Origin: Apostichopus japonicus
Lineage: Eukaryota; Echinodermata; Holothuroidea; Aspidochirotida; Stichopodidae
DNA length: 64,000 nt
NCBI RefSeq assembly: GCF_037975245.1
Contig: NC_092578.1
Coordinates: 18,688,321-18,752,320, forward strand
Direction: 5' to 3'
The notes below the pieces were generated by a model that saw only the letters and a list, made by a program, of their open reading frames with translations, did no database searches and was not told where the DNA came from. A program made the position numbers and the translations under genes. Positions 10,624 to 22,559 of the stretch are shown here, piece by piece (within the stretch, counting starts at the first letter, position 1; each line of letters begins with the position of its first letter).

Positions 10624-12077
10624 ATATCAACCACACGTTCATATAACTATACATAGCACCAACGACTGGAAAGCTATCTAGCATATGTCATGGACACATT
10701 TTTATATTCATCCTGCATAGTTTCACTTTTGATGAAAAGAATATAGTATTATATTACATAAAGTCAAAATGGAAGCGACTCAATAGTTTATGTGCTAAAC
10801 TAAGTACGGTAGTCCAGCAGTATTGACGTTATACCATGTTATCGGTTACGAAACATTTCTCAAATTCATGATAAAATATAGTTGGGATTTTCACGATGCC
10901 TTCTCTGTTTGTTTCACTTCTGATATTAATTTGTCACATTATAAAGAAATCATTTGTGTTTTCAAAGTATGCTTTTTCATGAAAACTGTTTTCAAGCAGT
11001 TAAGATTTTATTAATGCAAATGATAAAGTTAACTCACCTTGAGATACTTGAATTGAAGCACTGTTGATTCGCACGGTATTATATAGTATACTGATATATA
11101 GAAACCGTCTTCATCGACAATCTAGAAATCGGTTAAATGTGTTTTAAGAATATGAAAACACCCACTCAGTAAATGTCCAACGGTCAAAAAAACCTAGTGA
11201 TTTAGACAGCAGCTCCTACCGAAGAACCAACATTTTCAAGTGATCAATTAATCATGAACTAAATTCAGTCGAACTGCATGGGGCAGTTTGTCGATTTTAA
11301 ACCCCTTTAATCTCGGTGGTTTTCAAAAATATGTTTGATATTCTTTCTTTACAAGTATTGGCAGATTGGTATAGCTAGAATCGTGAAAGATATATAAATA
11401 GGACTGAACACTTCAAAAAGATCCGCTTTCGTGTTCTCAATTAGAATTATAGCTGGTGTATGGAATGAAAAACCACTTGTACCGTACCATTGTAACTGCC
11501 TGGGTTTAACTTTGCTGGAATTCTGTTATTCACAGGAATTTCCATTTCACAGTTTATTTTTGTTTACGTTCATCAGACTGTAAGAACAAAAAGTATGACG
11601 TCAGCGATCATTATTTTAAAATTTTGTATAAATTCTAATCTCTAAGTCTCCTTTTTCAATAGCTGTATACCTCGTGAAGGATTGATAAAAAAAAACCTTT
11701 CAAGTTTGAATAAGTGTTTTTTATGAATCGATATGTAAGGAATTTTAACACAGGATATTGTAACACAGGTATAAGGAAGTTTCGACACTGTCGTACCCGA
11801 TGGCAATTGTAATTGACTTAGATCGTGTGGTCTTGTCATATGTATGTGGTTTGTGTGTATATATGTCTGTGAGGCTGAAGTCATGCAGCTAATAAATGCC
11901 CTTAATTAAAGGGTTTGTATTGCTTCGGCCAGAGGAGATAAAAAAGGTGAAGAACATGGAAGTTGTTAACACGACATCTCAAGAGGGAGACAATAGGTTG
12001 AATTTCTTGTTTATAGCTTTCTATGTATGGAACGCGAAAAGGACCACAACATATGATGATGTTAATGATGATCTAAT

Positions 12078-12243
12078 TTTATACGATCATGTACTGAAAA
12101 CTTATGATCATGTACTAAAAATACACGATCATGTACTAAAAATTTACGATCATGTACCAAACATATACGATCATGTACTAAAAGTATACGATCATGTACT
12201 ACAATCGTACGATGTACATCAAAACAAATACGATCATGTACTA
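12078..12243 (+). repeat. Left-arm minisatellite, about 20-21 bp units (GATCATGTACT)
   Basis: About eight units of the pattern TACGATCATGTACTAAAA run head to tail; one unit is a variant with GATGTACATC. The GATCATG core is itself close to palindromic. The reverse-complement counterpart is at 20540-20725. Confidence 0.85.
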
Positions 12244-13039
12244 ATAAAGTGATGTTCAAAAAAAGTGGCGTCTGCATACGGGTATGTATATTCATATGTG
12301 GCGTCTGCATACGCGTATGAATATTCAGTATAAACTCATTAAGAACCACTAGGGGCGGGGCTTCGATATCAACTTTGATATTCCTAGGGGTACGGTACTT
12401 TGTAATCAACGGGTACCGGTAGCATACTATATTATTAATTTGAAGTGTGTGATATTCACTGAGGATTGGCTGTAATAATACTTAATAGCTATGTGTATGA
12501 ATATTTAGCAGACCGCGAAAATTGTTTTGGCATTTGAACGTACGTACGTTTGGAAGGTATACAGTATACTACATGTGCGTACGAATGTACACTAAGTAAC
12601 AAATATAGTATTAAAGGCAAAGCACATTAAAGCAGCAATTTGCGTTGATTCTCGAGATTTTCCAATACTAGGATACTATACCAATGACGTAAACTAAGCT
12701 TACTGTAAAGTTTCAACTCAAACTATTCCCGAAAAGTGCAAAAATATGACATTTTCTGGTTTTCGTATTTTGAAACTTTGACTTCGATAGACTCCACCCA
12801 ATCAAGGAACCTTGTGAATATGTATAACGGAAAAGGTACTTTGAATAGCAAGGTAAACAGTAAACAAAAATCAGCTGAGGAGATACGTATTGCGCGAAGG
12901 GACAGTTACGGCATATCTCATTGCATACGATGCCCTAAAAACACAAGAAAATTCGTCGCTCCGTGAAAATAAAACCTGCTTTGTAGCAAGGATACATAAG
13001 AGAGAAAGTCATTGAACCAGCAAGAACTCGATCGGTACG

Positions 13040-14850
13040 TAACAAGTCACCGACGAATTCATTGAAAAAGAGCTTAAGAACCTCAATCCTCTGAAGAGCA
13101 CAGGCCTTGATGATCTTCCAGCAAGGTTCATCAAGGATGTTGCTTCCATTTTAACGTCCCCTATAACTCATATTGTTAACCTGTCAATTTCCAATGATAA
13201 AGTTCCCGATGAGTTCAAGGTCGCTAAAGTCATCCCACTTCACAAGAAAAAGAGCAGAACTGATTGTGCAAATTACCGCCCTATAAGTATATTGTGTATT
13301 GTTTCTAAAATTCTTGAAAAAGCGGTCTTTGTCCAACTTGAAAGTCACCTTGTCCGTAACAACTTGCTTTACAAATATCAATCTGGCTTTAGATCTAATT
13401 TTTCTACTGACACCTGTTTAATTGATTTGCATGACACTATCAAAACCCGCAAAGCTCAAGGCCTCCTTACTGGTATGGTGATGATGGACCTTAGTAAAGC
13501 CTTCGACACGGTTGACCATCACATTTTATGTCAAAAGCTAAAACTTATGGGTGTCAAATCAATTAACTGGTTTCTTTCATATCTTTCCGGTAGATCTCAA
13601 GTCACAAGCGTGGGCGGGTGCTTCTCTGAGCCAATGGCGGTCACCTATGGCGTTCCTCAAGGGAGTATTTTGGGTCCTATCCTGTTTCTCTGCTATATCA
13701 ATGACATGTGTGTTTCATTGAACACTGATTTTAAGCTTTTGCTATATGCAGATGATAGTGCCATTTTGTTCTCCCACAAGAGCGCCAGGGTGATTTCCCA
13801 AAGACTTGGAGAGGCCCTGGAAGCGTGTAGTGACTGGTTTACTGACAACAAACTCTCTCTCAATGTTGAGAAAACTGAAGTAATTCTTTTTGGTACTAAT
13901 GGCATGCTCAAAAATGCTGGTGACTTCAAAATTACAACTAGTAGCAACTACTCCATTTCTGCTACTAACGTTGTCAAATACCTTGGTGTCTTAATCGACA
14001 ACCGTCTGTCCTTTAACGAGCATGCCATTGATGTTATTAAAAGGGCCAATGCCAGGCTCCATTTTCTGTATCGCCAAGCTAGTTGCCTGAATCAACGGTG
14101 CAGAAGACTGCTTTGCATGGCCCTTATTCAATGTCTTTTTGACTACTCTTCTTCTTCTTGGTTCACAGGCCTCAATAATACTCTTAAAAAGAAGCTTCAG
14201 ATTACTCAAAATAAAGTGGTTCGCTTCATTCTTATGCAAGGCCCGAGATTCCATGTTGGGCAGGAGGAAATTTCTGGTCTTGGATTGTTATCCGTAGAGA
14301 GTAGAGCTAAATTCATTAGGTTAAACCATACACACAAAATCTTTAACAACTGTAGTTCTCCTTACCTCACCACCAATTTCACCAAAACCTCTGTCATTCA
14401 TAACCAGGGGACTCGTTCAAGACATCACAATTTCTATGTTGTTGATGCTAAGGGTGGTGTTAGCTCTACTTTCTACTTCACGGCAATTCAGGATTGGAAT
14501 GCTCTTCCAAATCATATCAAATCCATTAAGTCTTCTCATCTTTTTAGAGCTGAGTTAAGGAAGCATCTCATGTAATTTTGGGGGTGGGGGGAGAGGGAGG
14601 CACTTTTCTGTTTTTTGTGCAATATCTTCATTTCTTTGTGCAATTTTTCGTCTATAGGGCCCCATTGGAAATGGGCCGACGTTCAGTCAGCCTAATGGGT
14701 TTAGCTCCTGTTACTCTTTTTGTTCTTTTCTTTTCCGTCCTCTTTGTCTACTTTGTCTTTGTAATAGTGTATTTTGTATTTTGTATTTTTGTATTTTTGT
14801 ATTTTGAACAATCTGAGTGCGAATAAATCAAATCAAATCAAATCAAACAT
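13040..14850 (+). mobile_element. 5'-truncated CR1/Jockey-like LINE
   Basis: The reverse-transcriptase frame is already open at the left edge of the similarity (about 13046). It ends at 14575, followed by a GT-rich 3' UTR and a terminal run of AATCA repeats (14824-14848). The 5' end, ORF1 and the endonuclease are missing, as expected of 5'-truncated insertions. It sits inside the left half of the foldback element. Confidence 0.85.
13046..14575 (+). CDS. LINE ORF2 fragment: reverse transcriptase
   Basis: An open frame of about 509 codons entered from truncated sequence, with no natural start codon. RT motifs in order are LKSTGLDDLPARFIK, KVIPLHKKK, NYRPISIL, YQSGFRSNFSTDTCL, MMDLSKAFDTVDHHIL, GVPQGSILGPILFLCYINDM and catalytic YADDSAI. 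These are followed by LSLNVEKTEVILFG, YLGVLIDNRLSF and the C-terminal WNALPNHIKS...FRAELRKHLM. This is the CR1/Jockey-like APE-LINE layout. The frame is uninterrupted, so insertion is fairly recent, but the element lacks its 5' half and cannot move on its own. Confidence 0.85.
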   Translation, partial: VTDEFIEKELKNLNPLKSTGLDDLPARFIKDVASILTSPITHIVNLSISNDKVPDEFKVAKVIPLHKKKSRTDCANYRPISILCIVSKILEKAVFVQLESHLVRNNLLYKYQSGFRSNFSTDTCLIDLHDTIKTRKAQGLLTGMVMMDLSKAFDTVDHHILCQKLKLMGVKSINWFLSYLSGRSQVTSVGGCFSEPMAVTYGVPQGSILGPILFLCYINDMCVSLNTDFKLLLYADDSAILFSHKSARVISQRLGEALEACSDWFTDNKLSLNVEKTEVILFGTNGMLKNAGDFKITTSSNYSISATNVVKYLGVLIDNRLSFNEHAIDVIKRANARLHFLYRQASCLNQRCRRLLCMALIQCLFDYSSSSWFTGLNNTLKKKLQITQNKVVRFILMQGPRFHVGQEEISGLGLLSVESRAKFIRLNHTHKIFNNCSSPYLTTNFTKTSVIHNQGTRSRHHNFYVVDAKGGVSSTFYFTAIQDWNALPNHIKSIKSSHLFRAELRKHLM

Positions 14851-15839
14851 TCTCTAGAACGATATTGTATCACTCTACTCGGTGTTACATAGGCTAGTTA
14901 CTGTAGTACAATCAGACCTATTAGTGTGTGACTTACACTGGTTAGGCCTGAATAACGTTATGTACACGCTGTGAATTGTGCACTAAAAGCAATGTAGCTA
15001 TGATGAGTGTAGCGCAATGGAGGCCGTTAGTTTCCGGATCCGTTAGTTTCCTCCCATGAAAAACGTTAGCTTCCTCCTCTAACAACATGGGAGAAAATAA
15101 CGTTTTTCAGGAGAGCAAAGTAACGTTTCCCATAGGGAATGCAATAAGGCATACTGGCTAGGCCATGTGGAGATTTAGGTAGTGCTTTGTAGCAAGTGCT
15201 TTGCAAAACTGTAGTAATTGCAATTGATGATTTAGGCGATTTTTATGATTATGTGTGAGTGTAGTAAGTAACCTTTTTTTTAAGTTTCATTCAACAAGCA
15301 TATTAGTTTCCTAACCAGAATGCCATACTTTACTACCTTGATGTTGGGGAGGAAAGTAACGTTTTTAGGAGAGGAAACTAACATTTTCAGGGGAGGAACT
15401 AACAGGTCGGGAAACTGAAACCTAGGGCAACATGCAATGTCTGCTGTTCTATAAATGTTATAGTAAAGTGTACAACCATTCCATGAAAGTGATATATAGC
15501 ATGTAGTCATATGTCACCAGTAAATGAGAGCAATAAACTTTAGCAGCTCATCCAAAGACACGTTTATAATTTGTAACCATTTGCTACGTTCTTAGCAACC
15601 ATCTGGTGAGGAAACACCATGGAGGGCTGGCAAAAGTAGAGGACGGAGAGGTTAGCTCAGGTAACACCAGACAAAGGGACAACCCGGCTAACAGCAGCTG
15701 CAGCTAGGAGGCAGGTAGAAGAACACCAACAGGAGCGAATGGGAAATATAAGGGTACGTTTCAATATGCATAATTGTGGGATTTGGTGCAAAGTAACAGC
15801 TGGTAATTCTTTAAACATTAAACTCAGTGTACAGGACAT

Positions 15840-17295
15840 ATCCAGGATTTTCTAACCCGGGGGGCGCGAATGACTATCTAAGCGGAGCGCCACCATCGGT
15901 TGGCGCGCAGCGTACAAGAAAATTTCTGTTTTTGACACCCCCAGATCACCGGAAATGGCACATATCGGGCTTGAAAATGACCAACTAGATGTTCACTTTT
16001 GCCTGAGTAAACCAAGTATTTTCCCAATATTATTTATCCATCCATAACCTTCTTGAAGATTTTCACCAGTCACACATCATGTTCGACCTCATCGCATCTC
16101 CTGTGGATCATTGCTTTTGTAGGTGATTCTACATCGCGGCCCACAATACCCGTCAGCCCTACTTTTCAAGGTTTTAAGCCCATTATTCGTTCAGAATTTG
16201 AAAATTCACACTTCTTGTGAAATAAATTCACTTCAAAACATACCAATGTTGCACAAAATTTCATCTATGGACAGCCAATACAGAAAAACCTCCTTCAACC
16301 CCTACAGACCGGTCAAAATTGCACGAGAAGAGGGAAGAATGTGTTACTGTAGGAATGTTGGTCAGGGAAATTTCGAAAAATCAGACACAGTTAATTTTTT
16401 GGTGCATGGGCACATATCAGTCTTGGATAATGGTGTGGACGCGTGTCTGTTCTCTGATATTATCTAAGCGGAGCGCGACCATGGGTTCGCGCGTAGCGTA
16501 CAAGAAAATTTTGGCAAATATACCTCCCAGATCACCGGAAATAACACTTCTCAGACCCAATGATGCTCCCAAACCTCCTTAAGTTTTAGATCTCATGGCT
16601 TAGAAATTTAGTTTGGGGAAATACTGGCCATCTGCAGAAAAAAATCAGGGGACAAATAATCCAAGTATACTTTTGTATGCGATGGGTCTGGTTTCGTAAC
16701 TCATCGGGAAGCGATTAGAGGGGTGGGCGTACGGTTGTGGGGCGCGTGTTTTCATGCAGGTGGGAACAATCTCAAGAAGTGATGTGTGCGTCTGCCCCGC
16801 CCCCCCCCCCCCGCCGGCAATGATACACCTTTGGATCCGCTACATGATATTCATAATTCTCAAATCGCATGCGAAATTTTTATTTTTAGATTCATCGTAT
16901 GAGTTACGGTTCTAGGGGTGGGGTAACGATTAGCATTCAGTTCGCGTTGTACAACATTTTATCTCTGCATGACAGTGTTGCATCGAAGGACATAAATTAT
17001 GTCTAGTGCGCAGTTTGCATATAGATCCTGGGCTAATACCAAAATGCGTCATGTTTCCCGACGACTCGGTCGAGTTCAAGACCAGCCACAGTTGCTTTCA
17101 TAGCACACTTTTATAAGTTCTCTTCTGTTCCCTCCTTTTTCTTTCTTATTTTTCTTTTCCCTTCCTTCCATCCTCTTCTTCCTCCTCTTTTTTCCCCTCT
17201 TTTTCCCTTCTTCTTCTCTTTTTTTTCTCTCCATTTTTTCTTACTCGGGGGGCGCGCGCCCCCAACGCACCCCCCCCCGGATACGCGCCTGGTGT
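15840..17295. mobile_element. Composite hAT-like MITE patch
   Basis: It begins TCCAGGATTTTCTAACCCGG and ends with the outward-facing terminus CCGGATACGCGCCTGG. Inside, the module CTAAGCGGAGCGCCACCAT...GATCACCGGAAATGG occurs twice (15880-15960 and 16460-16550). The reverse complement of the left part recurs at 33040-33500 in unit B, so the region is a mosaic of one small-transposon family. No coding capacity is seen; short frames are C-rich or purine-rich by composition. Confidence 0.55.
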
Positions 17296-17729
17296 AATAA
17301 CAGAATGGCCTGCTCAATTATAGAATACTAGCAACATAATTAGCTGGCTAGATTGTGATACTGAAAATAGTTATTTTACAGTGACATCAATTATCAAAGG
17401 GTTATATTTGCTAATCCTTTTTGGAAGCAAAACACAGTTTGTCTGAAAGCAAGTTTTGAAAAACAGAGCACTTCGTAGTACTTGGTGTAGTTTTCAAACA
17501 ATATATTTTAAGTCTATCTTCTTATATCACATGTATATTAAACACCCAAAGCGACACAATCAATCAGTGCTGTCTATCATCAAAAGCAATGATATTGTAA
17601 CTTACACAAAATAAATGATACTCTTTTTTCTTCACTTTTCTTCTTAGGCAATGGTTGGTAATGTAGATGTTCAACAGCATCGACAACTGGTAATGCAACT
17701 GCTTGAAACCCATCCGGCACTCTTTTTTG

Positions 17730-18345
17730 ATATATGTACACACAACATCTCAAGAAGTACAAGTTGCTTGAATTCAAACTTGGTATATGTAGTCTTTATT
17801 GTTCCTAATTGATCCTTATTGTTTTTCATCGAGTTCAAAGGTCATTTGAGGTCAACATTTGAAATCTGTGTAAAAACAGTATCTCAAAAAGTGTTAGTTG
17901 GTTGGACATCCAACTTGCTATGTAGATAGCACTTGGTAAGTAGATGAACCCTATTGTTTTTCATGGAGGTAAAAGGTCATTTTAGGTCAACAAATGTTCA
18001 GCTCTTGAAACCTTATAAACAATATCAAGAAGTGAAAGTTGGTTGAACTTCAAACTTGCTATATAGGTGGCCCTTGGTGAGTAGGTAATACATTTTGTTA
18101 ATCATGAAGGTCATTTTGAGGACAATAGTTTATATCCCAAGAAGTGAAAGTTGGTTTCATGGCAAATGTTGATAACACTCGGTGGGTAGATAATCCCATT
18201 GTTATGCTTACGACCATTAGTGCTAATGCCATATCTCAAGAAGAGAAGTTGGTTTACTGTTACATTTTAATAAGTAGCCCTTGGAGAGTATTTGATTGCT
18301 ATTGTTTTCCATAGGTCAAAGTTATCTTGGGTCAAAGATAGCCTG
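17730..18345. repeat. Degenerate tandem repeat, about 115-125 bp period
   Basis: About five diverged units share TCTCAAGAAGTGAAAGTTGG, then CAAACTTGCTATATAGGTGG, then CATTGTTTTTCATGGAGGT and AAGGTCATTTTGAGGTCAA. Spacing varies between units. No coding signal is apparent. It lies between the nested MITE patch and the exon-like segment inside the foldback element. Confidence 0.65.
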
Positions 18346-19171
18346 TATTTCCTTGACTTTATCATTCACTTGTAATTCAGTTCTGTATTTCTTGATCAGT
18401 TGTATTCCTTGCCAAATATAGACTTGTTTCCACTATGATCTAAGATAAGTAAGATTTTAGACATGTTATTAGCATTACATTTTCTTTTTGTGAAAGACGT
18501 AATCATGGTTTTCTCTATTTGTCTGTGTTCTTTGACTTAACGGTTCAGAGCTTTGAATAAACACACAGTTTCTTTCACTGCTGTTCTTACTTCAATCTGC
18601 AAAATCTTCCAATTTAATGTGCTAATTTATTCTGAAACATGGACATTAATAAGCTTCAATACACATAACAAGTTCAATTAACTGCTCCTTTTTTATTGAT
18701 GAATGTGCTTAGATTAAGTCTGCTGATCTTTACAACAACAACAATTTAAAACAAGGAATAGTTCTTCGAGTCCAAATCTGATTCCAAACTAGTACATGCA
18801 TTATGTTTTATATCAATTGGCATGACTGATGACTTTGAGAAAAGAAGCCCCCCCCCCACCCCTACTTCTTTTTAAATTACTGCAAAGTTGTAGGAGACAT
18901 GCAGGTTTCAATCACTCCAATCTACCCCCCCCCCCCCCACCCCCAAATAATGTTACTTGCTGAAGCGAGGAAGATTTATAGATTTGACTTATTACAAAGT
19001 AGAACTAGGCCCCATCCTGCTCTGATGGCTTGCAACAAGCTGTGCAACATTTCCATTCCCCCCCCCCCCCCCACCAAAGAAAAAATGATATCACTTGCTG
19101 ATGCAAGGAAGACTAATAGATTAGACTCATTACAAAGTAGAGCTTGGTCCCATCCTGCTCTGATGACTTAC

Positions 19172-19397
19172 AAGATGCTATAAAAGAAGCTGATGGAGGT
19201 TGGCTTGGGCGAATTGTACCAGAGATGTGCCTTGGGTCATCCTCGGCAAGAACAACACCTCCTAGTTGAGAATTGACATCATCAAGCCTCCGTCTAAATA
19301 TGTCCTTCATCAGTTGCGGAATGTGCTTGTTACTATTCTTTTCCATAACAGGAACACAGGTCCATCTGCCTGCAGACTTTGAGAATTTCTTGTAAAC
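19172..19397 (-). other. Isolated exon-like coding segment, unknown product
   Basis: Minus-strand sequence is framed by a canonical acceptor (CTATTTTCAG before 19397) and a strong donor (GTAAGT after 19172). The 226 bases between are open in one frame and read VYKKFSKSAGRWTCVPVMEK, then an amphipathic RRRLDDVNSQLGG stretch. I do not recognise the protein. It sits between inverted repeats of the foldback element, so it may be a transposon-encoded exon, a captured host exon, or a remnant of a gene otherwise lost. Neighbouring exons were not found. Confidence 0.35.
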
Positions 19398-20429
19398 CTG
19401 AAAATAGAATCACAAAAGTAAACTATCAGGGAGGAAAGTAATGTTTCTCAGGGGTGAAATTCAAGCAAGAAGACATTTGGCTAGGCTACGTAGAAAGAGT
19501 TAGGTACTGAAGTAACTGTAATTTTAGATTTAGGAGAGAAAATAACGATTTCAATGAAAGAAACACTTTTCAAGGGAGGCAAATTGGCTAGGCTGTATGG
19601 GAAGAGATATTTGTAGTAAAGGTAGAAAGGAAAAGAAATTCCTACAGTTATTGCACTTAGGACCTAGGCCTACTAAATTTATTCTTTCCACATAGCCTAG
19701 CCAATATGCTTTCATCAACTTCGTCCCTGGCAAATGATAATTTCCTCCCCATGATCTAGGAGGTAAGAAACGTTTTTAGGGCAGGAAACTAACGGGAACC
19801 GCCTGAACATAGGCCTCATGATTTAGGCTACAGCATACGAAATCACTGCCATCATTCATAGCCCATGCCTTGTAAAGTCTAGTGTAAAGTATCTATGCGT
19901 GAACGTTAGTTAGCACTGTATCAAGAACATAGACTTGTTGCAATTTGATAAGACTATGACTGTGAAGAAAGAGTAAGAAAAGTAAGAGCGTTTAGCCTTA
20001 CTGGCCTTGGTAGTGCTAGTAAATAGTAGGCTAAGTACCCTATACTAGTACTACAGACTTAGTATAGGCCCTACTACTAACCTAGGCTAAACTAGACACT
20101 GTAGTAATAATAGTGGAGGCAGAGGTTCGTTCTCAGTTTCTCTCATCGATAATGAGAAGTAACGTTGAATCATGTAAACAAAAAATGTAACGTTTTTCTG
20201 TAGCATCTTGGGAATCCATTTCTTATAGCTAGTAGTACTAGTAGTATATTGTTTTATTTTAAAAATCCCGCGTAGGCTAAGTAATGCAGGCCTATACACA
20301 TACTTGAGCTAGGCTATCCCTAACATTACATGTATTATTATTTCAACGAAAGTATATGACTACGTACGTTGCGACTAACCTTCGTACCAGGGAGCAAAAT
20401 AATAGCGACCCCGTGTATTCATCCAATAT

Positions 20430-20778
20430 AAGCACCGCCCCATGTATGAATATTCATACGCGTATTCAAACGACAAAAATGGATATTCATACGCCACTTT
20501 TTTGTAACTTCCGCTTTTTCATCATCATCACAAGTTTTCAGTACATGATCGTATATGTTTTGATGTACATCTTACGTTTTTAGTACACCATCGTATATGT
20601 TTTGATGTACATCTTAGTTTTTTAGTACATCATCGTATATGTTTTGATGTACATCTTAGTTTTTTAGTACATCATCGTATATGTTTAGTACATGATCGTA
20701 AGTTTTTAGTACATGAACGTATAAAATTAGATCATCATAAACATCATCATATGTTGTGGTCCTTTTCGCGTTCCATAT
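20430..20778. repeat. Right inverted arm of the foldback element with minisatellite
   Basis: Reverse complement of 12026-12350. From outside inward it has CCTTTTCGCGTTCCATA, then a tandem array (about 20540-20725) of units such as TTAGTACATCATCGTATATG, then GAATATTCATACGCGTATTC. The array period differs from the left arm, so the arms have drifted or been rebuilt by unequal exchange. Confidence 0.7.
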
Positions 20779-21074
20779 GTATGTACGTCCGAAGTCATCG
20801 AAATAGGAGGGGAAAAAGTAGTAACTGAGCAAACTTTAGATGAAAACACATTTAACATTTTTCAGAATTGCCCCCGAAATTTGCTAGAAAAGTCAGACAA
20901 TAGTCACCGCCATTTTAACAAACGTGTCACTGCAAATCTAAAAGTCGTAATCCACACGCAGATATTTAACACTCCTTTATGGATTAGATCGAGGATCATA
21001 GACAATATATAGGAAAATGCTGTTATAAATTAGTTTTAAAAAACAATGGGCCAATACTTGGTGACCCTTAATGT

Positions 21075-21077
<3 letters not shown>

Positions 21078-21134
<57 letters not shown>

Positions 21135-21196
21135 GTGTGTGTGTGTGTGTATGTATATATATATATATTTATATATAGATATATATATAGATATAT

Positions 21197-21278
<82 letters not shown>
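21078..21278. repeat. (TA)n microsatellite with (TG)n core
   Basis: About 200 bases of nearly pure TA, interrupted by a GTGTGTGTGT stretch near 21136. It is part of the block present only in unit A. Confidence 0.9.
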
Positions 21279-21281
<3 letters not shown>

Positions 21282-22559
21282 GAAGCATCACTTTTGCAGA
21301 ACACACGCACTTAAAAGTTCAATTGATGAATGTCCATTTATGTGCGAATACGACAAATGTTGAGGTGGGGGGGGGGGGGGGGAGGGGGCGGACGAACCCA
21401 ATGAGGCTTAAGGTTTTGCAATATTGTAAAGCGCTAAATTTGCCCTAGGGTGTATACACAAGTAAGGTGCGATATATGTTCAAATTTTAAATGGAAAGAT
21501 ATGAACGAATCATTAACGCGGCGTAGACATATGTGTTACAGACCAAATGAAGGCTCCCAAAGCTCCTCCAACAGGCTGGAATAGTCCATGGCTTCACCAT
21601 ACCCCCCTTTACCCCCACCCCCACCAACTGCGTCTACGTATGTGTGCATTAATTCAGAAGCAAATTTTACTTCAACTTTTCGTGGTTTTGATAAAGCAAA
21701 ACTAGTTAAAAGTACAACACAGATGGGAAGTATTTTATATTAATATATTGTAACCACGTTTCAAGCAATGTTTACATTCAACGCGGAAAATCTTACGAAA
21801 TGACCATTATGGTCCTTTTAGCACAATATTGCATTTTCTAGATACTTATAGTGACAGTTAATGCAGTGTTTGTATACTACACGTTAACGCTCTATATATA
21901 ACACTTACAATCTAGTTAGTGAAAATTGATAGTGAAATTGAAACATTTATAATAGCGCACTTTGCAAAAAAAAAAAAAAACATGGACATGGAAAAGTAAT
22001 TTAGTCAACACGCCAAGTACTTTGTTTATCCAATCTTAAAGATCATATTTACACTATATATGGAAAAGAGTAAAGAAACTTAGACAAAAATTGCTTCTTT
22101 GTCATTTCTTATATAAATATATATATTATTTATATCATAATTTCAATATCCGTTATACGCACGAACTCATGTGCTCAAATTATTGCGTTATACCATAGTT
22201 TCTATTACAAAGATTATTTCAAACACCGGTTTCAACGAGAGCTTTATTTCCTTTTTATCACTTTGCTCGCATAACTAACAGTGTAAAGCATATAATATAC
22301 GCTGTACTGCTTTCACCAACTCTAAAGGCAACATGTGCAATTACTTCCTCAAACCATGCATCTTTTTTTTTTGAGATTGTCAAAAGGCACGTTTGTTTTA
22401 TTTCAGTGATTAAGTATTTCACTGAAACATTTTAGAAAATTGTAAAATGACTACTTGAGCCATCCATACTACACTTGCAGAATATATAATAACTTGAACT
22501 CTAGCCCTCTTTTGGGGTTCGGGCGGGGGTGGGGGGGGGGGTTTAAATATGAAATTTAC

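Larger units (their letters stand above)
12026..20778. mobile_element. TU-like foldback element with long, repeat-bearing inverted termini
   Basis: The left end TATGGAACGCGAAAAGGACC (about 12026) reappears in reverse complement at the right end (about 20759-20778), and the inverted similarity runs inward for about 330 bases. Each arm holds a tandem array of short GATCATGTACT-type repeats, followed inward by the same sequence around GAATATTCATACGCGTA. Modular foldback transposons with tandemly repeated outer arms (TU elements) are established in sea urchin. Nested inside are a LINE (13040-14850), a composite small-transposon patch (15840-17295), a tandem-repeat block (17730-18345) and an isolated exon-like segment (19172-19397). 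Clusters of TTAGTTTCC/GGAAACTAA motifs at 15020-15420 and 19420-19800 may be more diverged inner arms. No transposase is seen. Confidence 0.65.
11775..21411. other. Unit A-specific block lacking a counterpart in unit B
   Basis: Unit A and unit B agree up to ACACAGGTATAAGG (about 11774 and 34963). Unit B then continues directly with TTTTGCAATAATGTAG, which in unit A appears only at about 21412. Both breakpoints in A share TAAGG. The block is larger than the foldback element inside it, with about 250 bases extra on the left and 630 on the right. A microhomology deletion in B therefore explains it better than a simple insertion in A. Outside listed features the block shows no recognisable gene. 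Confidence 0.8.

Noticed and set aside
12078-12243. CRISPR-like array
   Set aside because: Units are about 20 bp with no unique spacers, in an animal genome, and mirrored by an inverted copy: a foldback arm minisatellite.
17649-17780. Plus-strand exon-like segment after TTTTCTTCTTAG
   Set aside because: It merges into the degenerate tandem repeat (shared TCTCAAGAAGT...CAAACTTGG), has no clean donor and lies in noncoding repeat.
12026-20778. Large virus-like DNA element such as a Polinton
   Set aside because: No capsid, polymerase, integrase or other diagnostic gene is visible; the modular repeat arms fit a TU-like foldback element.
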